26,961 bases of DNA from positions 1 through 26,961 of the IMG/VR virus record IMGVR_UViG_3300020438_000224; one strand, written 5' to 3'. Below the pieces are notes generated by a model. That model worked only from the letters and a program-made list of their open reading frames with translations. It was not told the origin of the DNA and did no database searches. Positions 17,301 to 23,338 of the stretch are shown here, in pieces; the stretch's first letter is position 1, and each line of letters starts with the position of its first letter. The translations under genes were made by a program, and so were the position numbers. The stretch comes from a virus.

Positions 17301-19721
17301 GATATGTCATTATCACTACATGATAGATATGGTAACAAAGTAAGACCAAGACAAAGTTGGTATAAAAATTCAAAAAATGCTAGAAAAGTTTTACACGAAG
17401 CATTAAATTCTATAACAACGTTATTAAATCTTGATGTAAATCATTTTGGATGGAATGATACATTAACAACTGCAAACTACTATGAAAAAACAAACTGGTA
17501 TTATAATACTTCATACAGTGACGACACAGTAATAGATCGTATTGTTGATTACTATACTGATATAGATACTAGTGTATTATCTGAAAATGATGTTGTAAAA
17601 GTTAACAATGGATATAATTCAAAGTGGGAATTATGGCAATACACTGATGCTGATTTCTTAACAGGTACATCAACAACTTATGACTCAACAAATTTATCAC
17701 TAGTAAGAATTGGTTTACAAACAGCAACAGCAAAATTAAAAACAACAGTTTACACTGAATCAGATTCAACAGCAATGGCAACAGAACTTCGTGCTTATAT
17801 CAAAGCATTAAAAGACAATGTATTAATTTCACAAAATCTAAAATATCAAAATGTTTTATTGTTTGCTATGATTAGATACGTTAATAGTGAACAAACACAT
17901 GTTGATTGGTTATTTAAGTCAACATATATGAACGTTATTCAACAAGACACAGCATTAACACAAAAAGCATCATTTGAAAAAGATCCATTTGATGATGTTA
18001 AATCATACATTGAAGAAGCAAAACCATATCGTTCTAAAATTAGAAACTTCTTAAGTAAAAAATCACCTGTAAGAGAAAATGCCAATATGGCTATGAGTGA
18101 TTTTACCAACTCAAGTGATTATACATTGAATTCAAATACTTTACAAACTGTAAATCCAACACCAAAAGTTAATACCAAATTAGCATTTGATAGAATAAGC
18201 ACGTCAATAACATTAGTATCACCAACTATTAATATTATTAATGCATGGACAACTAGTGCGGCATACACAGCAGGAGTAAAAGTAAAATACAACGGTGGTA
18301 CATGGCAGTGTAATGAAAATCACACTGCTGGAGTATTTGTTAATGATGTACAATCTGGTAAATGGCAACACATAAATTTTGAACCAACAACCGAACCAAC
18401 TGATGTTGCAAAAATTAATGCTGTGAAATCAGCAACTCCGATATCTACACAAGTTGATAGGTTAGCCAAATATTATTATGCGACAGAACTTGCCACATTA
18501 GATACAGCAAATGTAACAGCAGTAAGTTCTTTTGTTTCTACACTTGCAGATAATATTGGATACTATAAAGATTTAGATCTTCAATCAATTGGCTTTAAAG
18601 TTAACAGAGATAGAATTGGACAAGAGCTAACAACTTTTGCTTGGGACAGTTTAGATTGGGACGCAACAGCAGTTGGATCAAATCCTACAATGGGATATGA
18701 TTTTAATTCATTACAAAATTGGTATGATTCGAAATTTGTTCAAACGTCAAATGTTTGGGCAGTAAATATTGCATACACAAAAGATACGTTTGTCAAACAC
18801 AATGACTTGGCTCACTTTACAGCATGGTCGGCCGCAACAAGTTACACAGTTGGTGACATTGTAAAACATGACAATAAAGTTTATGTTGCAAATGTAACAC
18901 ACAAAAATTTAACAAGTGAAACGATACTACAAACATCACGTTGGGACTTGATTGATGATTTAATTTATTATACAAATATAGATCACACTTCTACAAATTC
19001 AGCAACAGGATTTAAAACTGATTATGATGCTGGTAAATGGATACTAGTACAGTCACAACTTGACTCGGCAGGATTTGCAAGACCACAGCATGATCCTTAT
19101 CCAGAAGAACTTGCACCAGTTACTCCAAGAGAGTCATTAATGATCACAGTTAAATCATATGAAGGTGTAACTGGGTCAGCACCAAATTATGTAGGCAGTG
19201 GTGACTTTGCACAATACAAAGTACATTATACTCCATATGGTACCGTTGAATATTTGAGAGATAAATTTATTGATAATTCAGGTACACCAAGTTCAACAGA
19301 TGATCATACAACACTAAATGGAGCAATATACCAAACATCAAACACAATAACAGTTTCTGATGCAACTAAATTACCAACACCAAAACAAGTTGGAAATGAA
19401 ATTGATAACAAAGTAACTGATAAACCTGGTGTATTATGGATTGGTACTGAAAGAATCGAATACAGCAAAGTTAATGGTAATGTGTTGAGTGATATTGTAC
19501 GTGGAACACATGGAACAACCATACAAGATCATGCAACAGCAACGGAAGTATACAGTGGAGATACTCATATACCAAATGCTGGTACAAAAGGCTTTTGGAA
19601 CGATACAGGCGTAATACTAGTAGATAGTACCACAGAACAAGCAAATTACCTAACAAATAGTGAAAACATAGTAGATTATGTAATAGGTGATTATGTAACG
19701 CCTGAGGATTATGTGGAATGA
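8355..19721 (+). CDS. Giant multidomain baseplate/tail structural protein (3788 aa)
   Basis: One uninterrupted 11.4-kb frame starts with AGGGG nine bases upstream and three bases after the gp6 stop. It occupies the position of T4 gp7/gp8 but is over three times gp7's length, and no clear T4 similarity is visible. Large virion proteins at this position are usual in T4-like marine phages. Visible parts, in order: a Tyr-rich N-terminus (QPIDIDKYLNYSNYYWYP); a Gly-rich beta segment (about 211-290); a Gly run near 477; a cupredoxin-like domain (about 690-780) with His709, Cys762, His765 and Met768; a GETVRG/SGAIGKV beta module (1291-1349); carbohydrate-binding-like modules (about 1710-1752, 3297-3344, 3488-3536); three W-V/L-Y/W repeats (about 2180, 2636, 3076); and Gly/Thr-rich beta repeats (2290-2430). 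A baseplate-periphery or host-contact role is inference. Confidence 0.88.
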   Translation: MAEQFVASKQLPYVLQSTRLKNFFDSTVDQWFKNEDSTFERGFVGQRQGRLLNTTKDAYLPESTFGRTYYQLEPTAIVRDADTQEISYQTTYEDLVNKIRFDGGNVNDHSRLFESKYYSYAQPIDIDKYLNYSNYYWYPYADDLSAESGGIFSTIPSKPVDGSLAKSITLPTDIVGEKTYTAPDGTVFTNGLHVRFEGSNVTGSSYQYYYTINSLSIDTAGTGYAIGDNILITGKTVGKVTTVGGSGEITSIEIISSTLNDGDIPNTPTITSSAGSSGIISATTTRKEITYFVEGVGSEIKLVDTRTLRNVSDSTAAVKDYITIQRGAKDGNLWSKSNGWVHKDTLENYPSVTTTSQTDQLWDDTAWDMTSFDVQIASATSAFTRSSERRALRPILEFKRDIELYDYGYNHLTDVTVIESLLTKTQIEGQSAISIDGHAIQNEDTILFTNASSQDDYVQWDGNSVLWDHDTDSDVSTGGGGGTGGDVGWDISSTTFNIGATIWKVSGVGSSIVLTQLTSNVNINDKIYVKTGSVHKGSEWYYDGYNWNEAQKKIKSNQAPLYNLYDNDKNPLNDVGLYPSSDFAGSKIFGYKESTGTNDTELGFPLSYSAGVDKSDIQFCNFLNEDSYTYGSNNITGYNYYKQFTHPETIAKIIDYEVNVNPSRSNQDINKYFINGQEAPALILVRGNTYNFNFNSPESSTAGYSNANHPFYISTGTAWSSGAYTGEYTGGISGSRSHYSGSSSTLKFTVPANAPDKLYYHCGVHNNMGGQFVIIDNAVTTLDAATETNYKNEWVVDPSRKLSQKLIQEHTVNSQNINDNIIIEVIPSSVLDIEIYKNGDKQVFGTDYTLSNSVNISFTTALVVGDFVKIFYKTTNPKPLKSINYFEIPKNLENNASNQELGTATYSELFEHFKSIIQNQIGFTGAVNGNNNYRDTSQDISLGSVILHHDTPLLKTMAITNNADLDILESLRYTKDRYQEFQLKFLNTVNNIQNTNAINSLSIPQVVDQTLTTLNVAKDLSSPYAYSNLVASGDRFISESHTITSTNRTWGGQSTFLNLNAVTQEIFNTEPGLSISSTFDADTDYDTKALYIYKNNVQLIMNHEYIVDTSSNGTKIIFLGRPSDKPQINDVITIRYYETRQPTWIPPTPASLGISKIYKPSELTDSTTYSSGTRNYIQCHDGSLVLKYNDSRDSALLELEKRIYNTLLHRTSDQDQLPLYDINSVIPNKFNPTSWSRKEVNDLLRPMFSRWASENAIDYRENTGYAVTVTLQANANYVLSSYVASGYVPATSTIPQKFTVGETVRGATSGAIGKVTAVSTDTNTVTVSGVVDGFEINEVILGLSSGIGRKADNITTNWKVLNYSSLVDQNGEALPGHWRGIYRWYYGTDRPHTHPWEMLGFSQKPIWWDQYYTWNNPSIRTQLISDIEQGIIRSGIRENYSDRSYLNSDNVYKKPGFSSYVPVDGSGNLLSPLDIGIISSNPTEYNAQKDWVFGDGAPVEHAFVTSLVYPYALQTLLYLTNPGSYVEKQWNIKNITTADVDKNQTIDLSTGKRANNINYYVHTEVDASNTRYLRSGVQNFISDYVISKGNQINTTFGNVIRNIQSNLMYRCGGFIDTTKLKIESEAYDSTSRSTNIIIPPEDINVNLYSGASIQEASYSAVIVQTVDGGYKLYGYDVTNPFFKIYKPLANSSGYSVRVGGVDISPAQYTTGIMYHKNEVVEYLDVYFQCTVPHTALSSDTAPNEAYWRKISVLPQQGGTEVKNYAQYDYSQSYDVDYGTVFKTRQEVYDVLAGYGKFLEENGWMFDVHNSDLGEQLNWNYSAKEFLFWSLGTWKQGDFVTLSPSASQLKFKPKTGVVQSLSEIVNGSYSVINKEGFGLDTNKISVIRESGEVTISHKSGIGIYGLRLFVKETEHTITINNSTIFNDTIYNTLLAQRQPRVKISTVRTGKWNGKLEADGFIINGTSLINNFEKSVNDTRFLYDIDAEKVDTDFRDSAMHVIGYQERDYLTNLGISKRNQVKLYQGMIKQKGTTNAIDRLLRSTTVSTDQSFDTFEEWAFKVGEFGSTAFNQQIELKLQAKDVVTDPLLFEFVLPTDNVTPSGYDITTDEIVTIDIDDTTRWLKKPTGEKTLANLWPTTSTVSSNIPSAGYVHWSDSTYQAYDSTALDNVYNTQTGNVAVGSTAWVAKDVEGGKDWNVYKLYDIGTKIDNVISFGDANTAMKITVDGTGSILGSSKKIILHKTYDSSGTLVIDPTAWGTHTLTLNPAAGSESTVTIPFGNVAGSGASLAVGNIAGTVNSVSSSGGTGFAVGDVITFTGTSGSGASATVASENAGAPTSLTLNSGGSNYSAAPNGFSVKNSTGTVKVLGTDYTAPTFTFTGSGTGGVFGEIKDLVITSGGTNYQAPAIVIIKSNGSSITIPTSEITVGSGTITAVSVPTYNALSFLNQGFSSGITSTATGSITIKDTKSNYIINLNNQLTKVHALGTLTANVTTAWDGTAPSVVIESWDGSTATTLYTIPTTNLQSVASSNISASGSVTDNSNVTVRANVSVSSATTGNVNIALNYTTKQYDITKVDGTPEFVTKADNTTINSSGIQLFDWKDIRLNNVLDTATISTTVSNTLQNFLTATTLNSSVWSEGDLVWLDDDSTGKWGVYRFTANSSIISTYNTIRGTESTAVSPAYGGTWILHSGVDYSDATQTTASYFANTKRRQSDKVVTDQFEQAVLYDDRTNKVELSLVPYDPAKDILPPTADREIKYKSEIDPAIYNNHSDTNQISTSKPWMEEYVGQVWWDLSTVRYIDYESHDNAYRRTYWGRLFPGATIDIYEWVSSTTSPTNYTGTGTVKSTTDYVTKTETNTSTLAQTITYYYWVKNVTTVPALPSRTQDTATVASVITSPIIQGLNYFAPISQNAISIANVLDYTTKENTVLQLNYRKRNSNDKTNSKHAQWLLIKENYPNAPIQDQIWNKMIDSLVGFDKLGNTVPDMSLSLHDRYGNKVRPRQSWYKNSKNARKVLHEALNSITTLLNLDVNHFGWNDTLTTANYYEKTNWYYNTSYSDDTVIDRIVDYYTDIDTSVLSENDVVKVNNGYNSKWELWQYTDADFLTGTSTTYDSTNLSLVRIGLQTATAKLKTTVYTESDSTAMATELRAYIKALKDNVLISQNLKYQNVLLFAMIRYVNSEQTHVDWLFKSTYMNVIQQDTALTQKASFEKDPFDDVKSYIEEAKPYRSKIRNFLSKKSPVRENANMAMSDFTNSSDYTLNSNTLQTVNPTPKVNTKLAFDRISTSITLVSPTINIINAWTTSAAYTAGVKVKYNGGTWQCNENHTAGVFVNDVQSGKWQHINFEPTTEPTDVAKINAVKSATPISTQVDRLAKYYYATELATLDTANVTAVSSFVSTLADNIGYYKDLDLQSIGFKVNRDRIGQELTTFAWDSLDWDATAVGSNPTMGYDFNSLQNWYDSKFVQTSNVWAVNIAYTKDTFVKHNDLAHFTAWSAATSYTVGDIVKHDNKVYVANVTHKNLTSETILQTSRWDLIDDLIYYTNIDHTSTNSATGFKTDYDAGKWILVQSQLDSAGFARPQHDPYPEELAPVTPRESLMITVKSYEGVTGSAPNYVGSGDFAQYKVHYTPYGTVEYLRDKFIDNSGTPSSTDDHTTLNGAIYQTSNTITVSDATKLPTPKQVGNEIDNKVTDKPGVLWIGTERIEYSKVNGNVLSDIVRGTHGTTIQDHATATEVYSGDTHIPNAGTKGFWNDTGVILVDSTTEQANYLTNSENIVDYVIGDYVTPEDYVE

Positions 19722-19727
19722 TAAATA
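19720..19727 (+). promoter_or_regulatory. T4-type late promoter-like octamer before first fibre gene
   Basis: GATAAATA, one mismatch from TATAAATA, overlaps the last two bases of the giant gene's stop codon and ends 20 bases before the next ATG. An AAGGA follows at 19730-19734, slightly far from the start. It would let the fibre genes be transcribed independently of the 15-kb upstream operon. Confidence 0.42.
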
Positions 19728-19747
19728 TTAAGGAATAGGTAGAAATT

Positions 19748-20332
19748 ATGGCAATTACAAAAAGATTAGTTAAAGGGTCAGCATTAACCCAAACAGAGCT
19801 TGACGCAAACTTCACTCATGTTGGAGGAGACGGCACATACCAATTCCCTTCAACAAAAGGAACAACCAAACAAATTTTAAGAATGAACAGTGGTGCTACA
19901 GCACTTGAATATGCCACAGTTGATTCAGATGAAGTGAATGAAGGATCAGCAAATCAATATTTTACAAATGCTAGAGCAGACGCTAGAATAAATGCATTAG
20001 TTACAAAATCATTTGTTGATACTTTGTATGCTAGTGCCTATATTCAAGGAAACTTTCAAGTACGAACATCTAGTTACAATGCCGATGCGGCAGTCAACTA
20101 TATGGTTGATACCACTGGCGGAGTAGTAACAGCAACATTGCCAGCATCTCCAGCCGCTGGCGACACAATAAGATTCACAAATGGTGCAGAAAATTTTGCA
20201 ACAAATAATTTAGTAATTGCTAGAAACGGTAATAACATTGACGGTACAGCAAGTGATGTTACTTTAACTTCAAATCCATCAAATGGAATATTAACTTTGA
20301 TCTATGATGGTGCATCTTGGAGGCAGAGATAA
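19748..20332 (+). CDS. Tail-fibre-like structural protein A
   Basis: A 194-residue protein. The N-terminus MAITKRLVKGSALTQTELDANF is of the kind that begins many marine-phage fibre proteins and is matched by the next gene (MAITFRRSLGTALTYDQLDDNF). A single NEGSANQYFTNARADARI copy (about 63-80) is the fibre-type YYT-x-AR-x-D-ARI repeat. The last 75 residues form a beta-rich module with LPASPAAGD, NNLVIARNGNNIDG and a final DGASWR. That module recurs in the products of 20332-21336 and 22112-23194. It is probably a short fibre or fibre-base component, by composition and position among virion genes. Its stop overlaps the next start (TAATG), so the two are coupled. No adhesin or enzyme domain is seen. 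Confidence 0.82.
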   Translation: MAITKRLVKGSALTQTELDANFTHVGGDGTYQFPSTKGTTKQILRMNSGATALEYATVDSDEVNEGSANQYFTNARADARINALVTKSFVDTLYASAYIQGNFQVRTSSYNADAAVNYMVDTTGGVVTATLPASPAAGDTIRFTNGAENFATNNLVIARNGNNIDGTASDVTLTSNPSNGILTLIYDGASWRQR

Positions 20333-21336
20333 TGGCTATAACATTTAGAAGAAGTTTAGGAACAGCATTAACTTATGATCAATTAGATGATAACTTTCTT
20401 GATTACACAACGTTTCGTGATAAGTTTGAACAAACACAATGGATAGGCAGTAATGATGGTAAATTTTTATTTTACAATAATGCAACAGGCAAAGTTGAAC
20501 TTAAAGCATTAGACACTGCTGATTTATCAGGAGGATTCAGTTCTAATTTTTCAAATTTACTTGCAACAAAAACACTAGATGATCTTGCTGAAGGTACTAC
20601 AAATAAATTTTACAGCTCAACATTAGCCAATGCAGATTTTGACACAAGACTTGCAACTAAAACAACAACAAATTTACCAGAAGGCTCAAACAAATATTAT
20701 ACTGACGCAAGGGTAGATGCAAGAATAGGTGCATTAAACACAGGCAGTTTACCAGAAGGATCAAACTTATACTACACCAATGCCAGAGCAGATGGAAGAA
20801 TTGCCAGTGCAAGTTTAACATCTTTGGTAGATGTTGACAATGCATCGTCAAGCGATGACGGAAAAATTTTATACTATGATCATTCATCAGCAACATTCAA
20901 ATGGAAAGCAGATTCATTTACTGCAACACTAACAGCATTAACAGATGTTGCTACAGTGTCAGCAGGCGATAACGGAAAAGTTTTATATTACGATCATCCA
21001 TCAACAAGTTTTAAATGGCAAATTGATCCGCAGAAAGCATTTAATGTTACTAGTACTAATAGTACAACATTAACCGCAGGTGAACAATACGGATTTAATA
21101 CTAACGGTAGTCCACTAACAACATCACTTCCATCAACAGCATCATTGGGACAATCAATATTAATTGTTGATGCTGGACATTATTTTGGAACAAATAATTT
21201 AACTGTTGACCGAAACGGTAATACAATCAACGGCGGAACAGCAAATCTAGTGCTTGGCGCAAATGGTCAAAGTGTTGGGTTTTTATGGAACGGATCTGGT
21301 TGGGTTACATACTTAAATACATCAATATATGGGTAG
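20332..21336 (+). CDS. Tail-fibre-like structural protein B
   Basis: I choose ATG at 20332 (334 aa) over the TTG at 20317. GGAGG at 20319-20323 is well spaced for it, it shares TAATG with the upstream stop, and the resulting MAIT start matches the preceding paralog. The N-terminal 30 residues mirror protein A. The middle has repeats of L-x-EG-x-N-x-YYT-x-AR-x-D-x-RI (one degenerate and two clear copies). Two copies of LTDV/LVDV...DDGK or DNGK...LYYDH-S-FKW follow. The C-terminus carries the shared RNGNTING module ending NGSGWVTY. Repeats of this type in phage fibres usually form trimeric beta structures. The function as a fibre or fibre-linker is inferred. It likely arose with protein A by tandem duplication. 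Confidence 0.83.
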   Translation: MAITFRRSLGTALTYDQLDDNFLDYTTFRDKFEQTQWIGSNDGKFLFYNNATGKVELKALDTADLSGGFSSNFSNLLATKTLDDLAEGTTNKFYSSTLANADFDTRLATKTTTNLPEGSNKYYTDARVDARIGALNTGSLPEGSNLYYTNARADGRIASASLTSLVDVDNASSSDDGKILYYDHSSATFKWKADSFTATLTALTDVATVSAGDNGKVLYYDHPSTSFKWQIDPQKAFNVTSTNSTTLTAGEQYGFNTNGSPLTTSLPSTASLGQSILIVDAGHYFGTNNLTVDRNGNTINGGTANLVLGANGQSVGFLWNGSGWVTYLNTSIYG

Positions 21337-21347
21337 TTTATAACATA

Positions 21348-21355
21348 CATAAATA
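21348..21355 (+). promoter_or_regulatory. T4-type late promoter-like octamer before the 21370 gene
   Basis: CATAAATA, one mismatch from the T4 late element, lies in the 33-base gap and ends 14 bases before the ATG. No clear Shine-Dalgarno is present between them. Confidence 0.45.
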
Positions 21356-21369
21356 TAATATAAGTTAAT

Positions 21370-22014
21370 ATGGAAAAAAACATGAACAAAGATATAGACA
21401 AACAACAAGAACAGCACGTTGATGAGGGTGCTAGAGTGAAGATGCAAGGACACTTGCTGATTCGTGATGCCAAAACTGGCGAAGAATTAGTAAACAAACG
21501 TAACGCAATTCACTTTGGTAATATGGCTTTTGTTATTGCTAACGCCTTATCATATTGGCAAACAGAAAACAACGGTATCTACCATATGGGTTTTGGTAAT
21601 GGTGGATCAGATGTATTGAACACTGGAGCAATTAACTATAAAACTACTAATACAGGTACTATTAGAGATGATTCAGCAGGTTTATACAACAAAACATATG
21701 AAAAATTAATTGGACAAAGTGCAAGTACAGATAGTAAAAACAATGTTAGTATCATTACAAGTTCAAGTTCATACACAGATTTACAGATAACATGTACGTT
21801 AGACTTTGGTGAGCCATCAACGCAAGCCACAACAGACGTAGCACAATCAGATTCATCAACAGATTTTATATTTGATGAGTTAGGAATATACGCATACAAT
21901 TCAGGTGGTATAAGTCAAGAATATTTGCTTACACACGTGATATTCCACCCTGTGCAAAAGAGCTTAAATAGGGTGATTGAGATTGTATATACAATTAGAG
22001 TTCAATTGCAATAA
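21370..22014 (+). CDS. Putative virion structural protein
   Basis: A 214-residue protein. After a charged N-terminus rich in Lys, Asp and Gln (1-20) comes a conserved-looking block, VKMQGHLLIRDAKTGEELV followed by KRNAIHFGNMAFVIANAL (about 23-59). An aromatic/Gly motif IYHMGFGNGG (about 69-78) follows. The rest is Ser/Thr-rich and beta-like, ending VIEIVYTIRVQLQ. Proteins with this N-terminal block occur among virion genes of T4-like marine phages, but I know no assigned T4 counterpart. The setting between fibre-like genes suggests a tail or fibre accessory part, which is inference. A second in-frame ATG four codons in (21382) is an alternative start. There is no strong ribosome binding site for either. 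Confidence 0.75.
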   Translation: MEKNMNKDIDKQQEQHVDEGARVKMQGHLLIRDAKTGEELVNKRNAIHFGNMAFVIANALSYWQTENNGIYHMGFGNGGSDVLNTGAINYKTTNTGTIRDDSAGLYNKTYEKLIGQSASTDSKNNVSIITSSSSYTDLQITCTLDFGEPSTQATTDVAQSDSSTDFIFDELGIYAYNSGGISQEYLLTHVIFHPVQKSLNRVIEIVYTIRVQLQ

Positions 22015-22049
22015 TTCTCTTGCTTTTTGTACTAAAATTGTAGTAATAT

Positions 22050-22057
22050 TATAAATA
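22050..22057 (+). promoter_or_regulatory. T4-type late promoter, exact TATAAATA
   Basis: This is an exact match to the T4 late consensus in the 97-base gap before the 22112 gene. The leader of about 50 bases then holds a tandem 11-base repeat (22089-22099, 22100-22110) whose junction creates the Shine-Dalgarno AAGGAG (22096-22101). Confidence 0.6.
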
Positions 22058-22088
22058 TAAAGTAGGTAGTATATATTATTGCTTACAA

Positions 22089-22110
22089 AGAGCATAAGGA
22101 GAGCATAAAG
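22089..22110 (+). repeat. Tandem 11-base repeat carrying the ribosome binding site
   Basis: AGAGCATAAGG is followed at once by AGAGCATAAAG (10 of 11 identical). The junction creates AAGGAG, which is the best ribosome binding site for the gene starting at 22112, ten bases away. Confidence 0.6.
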
Positions 22111-22111
22111 T

Positions 22112-23194
22112 ATGTCATATACAGTAAATAACACTAGAGGGTCAGTTGTATCAACCGTTAACAACGGTACTACTGCGGCAGTCGGTGGTATAACATTAAT
22201 AGGTAAAAACTTCACTGGATATGGTGAGCTCATAGCAGAAGACTTTGTAAAAATTTTAGAAAATAGTGCTAACACAATAGGTAATGAACCAACAAGTCCA
22301 TTAGAAGGACAACTGTTTTGGGACACAACAAATCAATCATTAAAAGTTTATAACTCATCAACACAATGGCATCCAATTACAGTACATGTAGGTACTACAT
22401 ACCCACATCAAAACACAATTGGAGCATTATGGTTCAATACAACAACAGGACAATTAAATGTTAACTCAGACGGCACAGGTAGTGGCTACAAGCAGTTGGC
22501 AACAGCATCAGAAAGCTCTTCATCAGAAGTAATTACATTAACTATAACACAAGTTGATGACACTGTCGCAAACGCAAATGGTTATGCGGCGCCAAACACT
22601 GTTGAAGTTATTGCACAAGTTTTAACCAAAGGTGATGGAACAACAAAAGATATTATTCAAGTTTGGTCTCCAGCACACTTTAGTTTTGCTAACCCAAATA
22701 GTGCAGGTTCAACTGCACAAGCAATTTATGATAGTTTTACAGCAAAAATTACTGTGTCAGGAACAGAAACGTCAACAGCAGGTACATTGATACGTGGTGC
22801 TAACGTCCAAGATAATTTAATTTCAGAAGGTGTTGAAGCAGATAGTTTAAGTACTTCGGGAACAACAACTATTGTTAACGCATCAAGAAACTTCCAGATT
22901 ATATCAACATCAGGTACAGTAGGTACAGGTAACGTAGGAACGCAACTAGGTGTTAACACAACAGGTGCTCCAGTAACAGTTACACTACCAGCAGGACCAT
23001 CAGCAGGTGATGTAATAACAGTTGTTGACTCACATCATCAATGGGGTTCAAACACTTGTACTATTGCTAGAAACGGTAACACGATTGACGGAGCGGCATC
23101 AGATTTAACATTAAATCAAACTGCACAACAAATTTCATTAATGTACAATGGTGCAGGTTGGAGAACATTTAACAAATTGGCTGTATACGGATAA
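22112..23194 (+). CDS. Tail-fibre-like structural protein C
   Basis: A 360-residue protein. The N-terminal part contains VGGITLIGKNFTGYGELIAE (25-43) and then FVKILENSANT (45-55). Two short repeats of the type G-x-L-F/W-x-T-T-x-x-x-L follow (GQLFWDTTNQSLKVY at 66-80, GALWFNTTTGQLNV at 104-117). This N-terminal arrangement is typical of fibre-like proteins in T4-like marine phages. The C-terminal 85 residues are the shared module (LPAGPSAGD, IARNGNTIDG, NGAGWRTF). It is closer to protein A than to B at the conserved RNGN core, including a 17-base stretch identical in the DNA. A good Shine-Dalgarno and an exact late promoter lie upstream. A host-contact role is likely but unproven. Confidence 0.85.
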   Translation: MSYTVNNTRGSVVSTVNNGTTAAVGGITLIGKNFTGYGELIAEDFVKILENSANTIGNEPTSPLEGQLFWDTTNQSLKVYNSSTQWHPITVHVGTTYPHQNTIGALWFNTTTGQLNVNSDGTGSGYKQLATASESSSSEVITLTITQVDDTVANANGYAAPNTVEVIAQVLTKGDGTTKDIIQVWSPAHFSFANPNSAGSTAQAIYDSFTAKITVSGTETSTAGTLIRGANVQDNLISEGVEADSLSTSGTTTIVNASRNFQIISTSGTVGTGNVGTQLGVNTTGAPVTVTLPAGPSAGDVITVVDSHHQWGSNTCTIARNGNTIDGAASDLTLNQTAQQISLMYNGAGWRTFNKLAVYG

Positions 23195-23198
23195 AAAT

Positions 23199-23336
23199 AT
23201 GAATTTATCAACAAGAACAATTACAGCATTAGAATTAACAAGTTTTGTTTGTATGAGCAATACAAACAATAAAAGTCTCCTTAGCAAGACTCAAAACAAG
23301 GCTAAAAATAAAACTATTGCAATAGGAGAGAAATAA
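23199..23336 (+). CDS. Possible 45-aa small protein (doubtful)
   Basis: An ATG at 23199 opens a 45-codon frame, starting MNLSTRTITALE and ending KNKTIAIGEK, that fills the gap between fibre protein C and the next structural gene. It has no Shine-Dalgarno and contains a perfect 10-bp hairpin. It matches no family I recognise. The gap could equally be an untranslated leader. Low confidence either way. Confidence 0.25.
   Translation: MNLSTRTITALELTSFVCMSNTNNKSLLSKTQNKAKNKTIAIGEK
23245..23269 (+). promoter_or_regulatory. Perfect 10-bp inverted repeat (RNA hairpin)
   Basis: TTGTTTGTAT (23245-23254) and ATACAAACAA (23260-23269) are perfect reverse complements around a five-base loop (GAGCA). The hairpin lies in the 144-base gap before the 23339 gene. 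No U-tract follows, so it is not a classic intrinsic terminator. It could be an mRNA stability or processing element, or a protein-binding site. Confidence 0.5.
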
Positions 23337-23338
23337 TT

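Noticed and set aside
8355-19721. Possibility that the giant frame is an assembly fusion of several genes
   Set aside because: The frame is continuous, codon use is even by eye, and no internal ribosome site with a shifted frame or stop was noticed. Only read-level data could exclude it fully.
20317-20331. TTG start for fibre-like protein B
   Set aside because: The ATG at 20332 has a well-spaced GGAGG, shares TAATG with the upstream stop and gives the MAIT N-terminus matched by the paralog.
23148-23198. Upstream extension of the small frame ending at 23336
   Set aside because: The extension lies inside fibre-like protein C in another frame. Only the part from 23199 could be a separate gene, and even that is doubtful.
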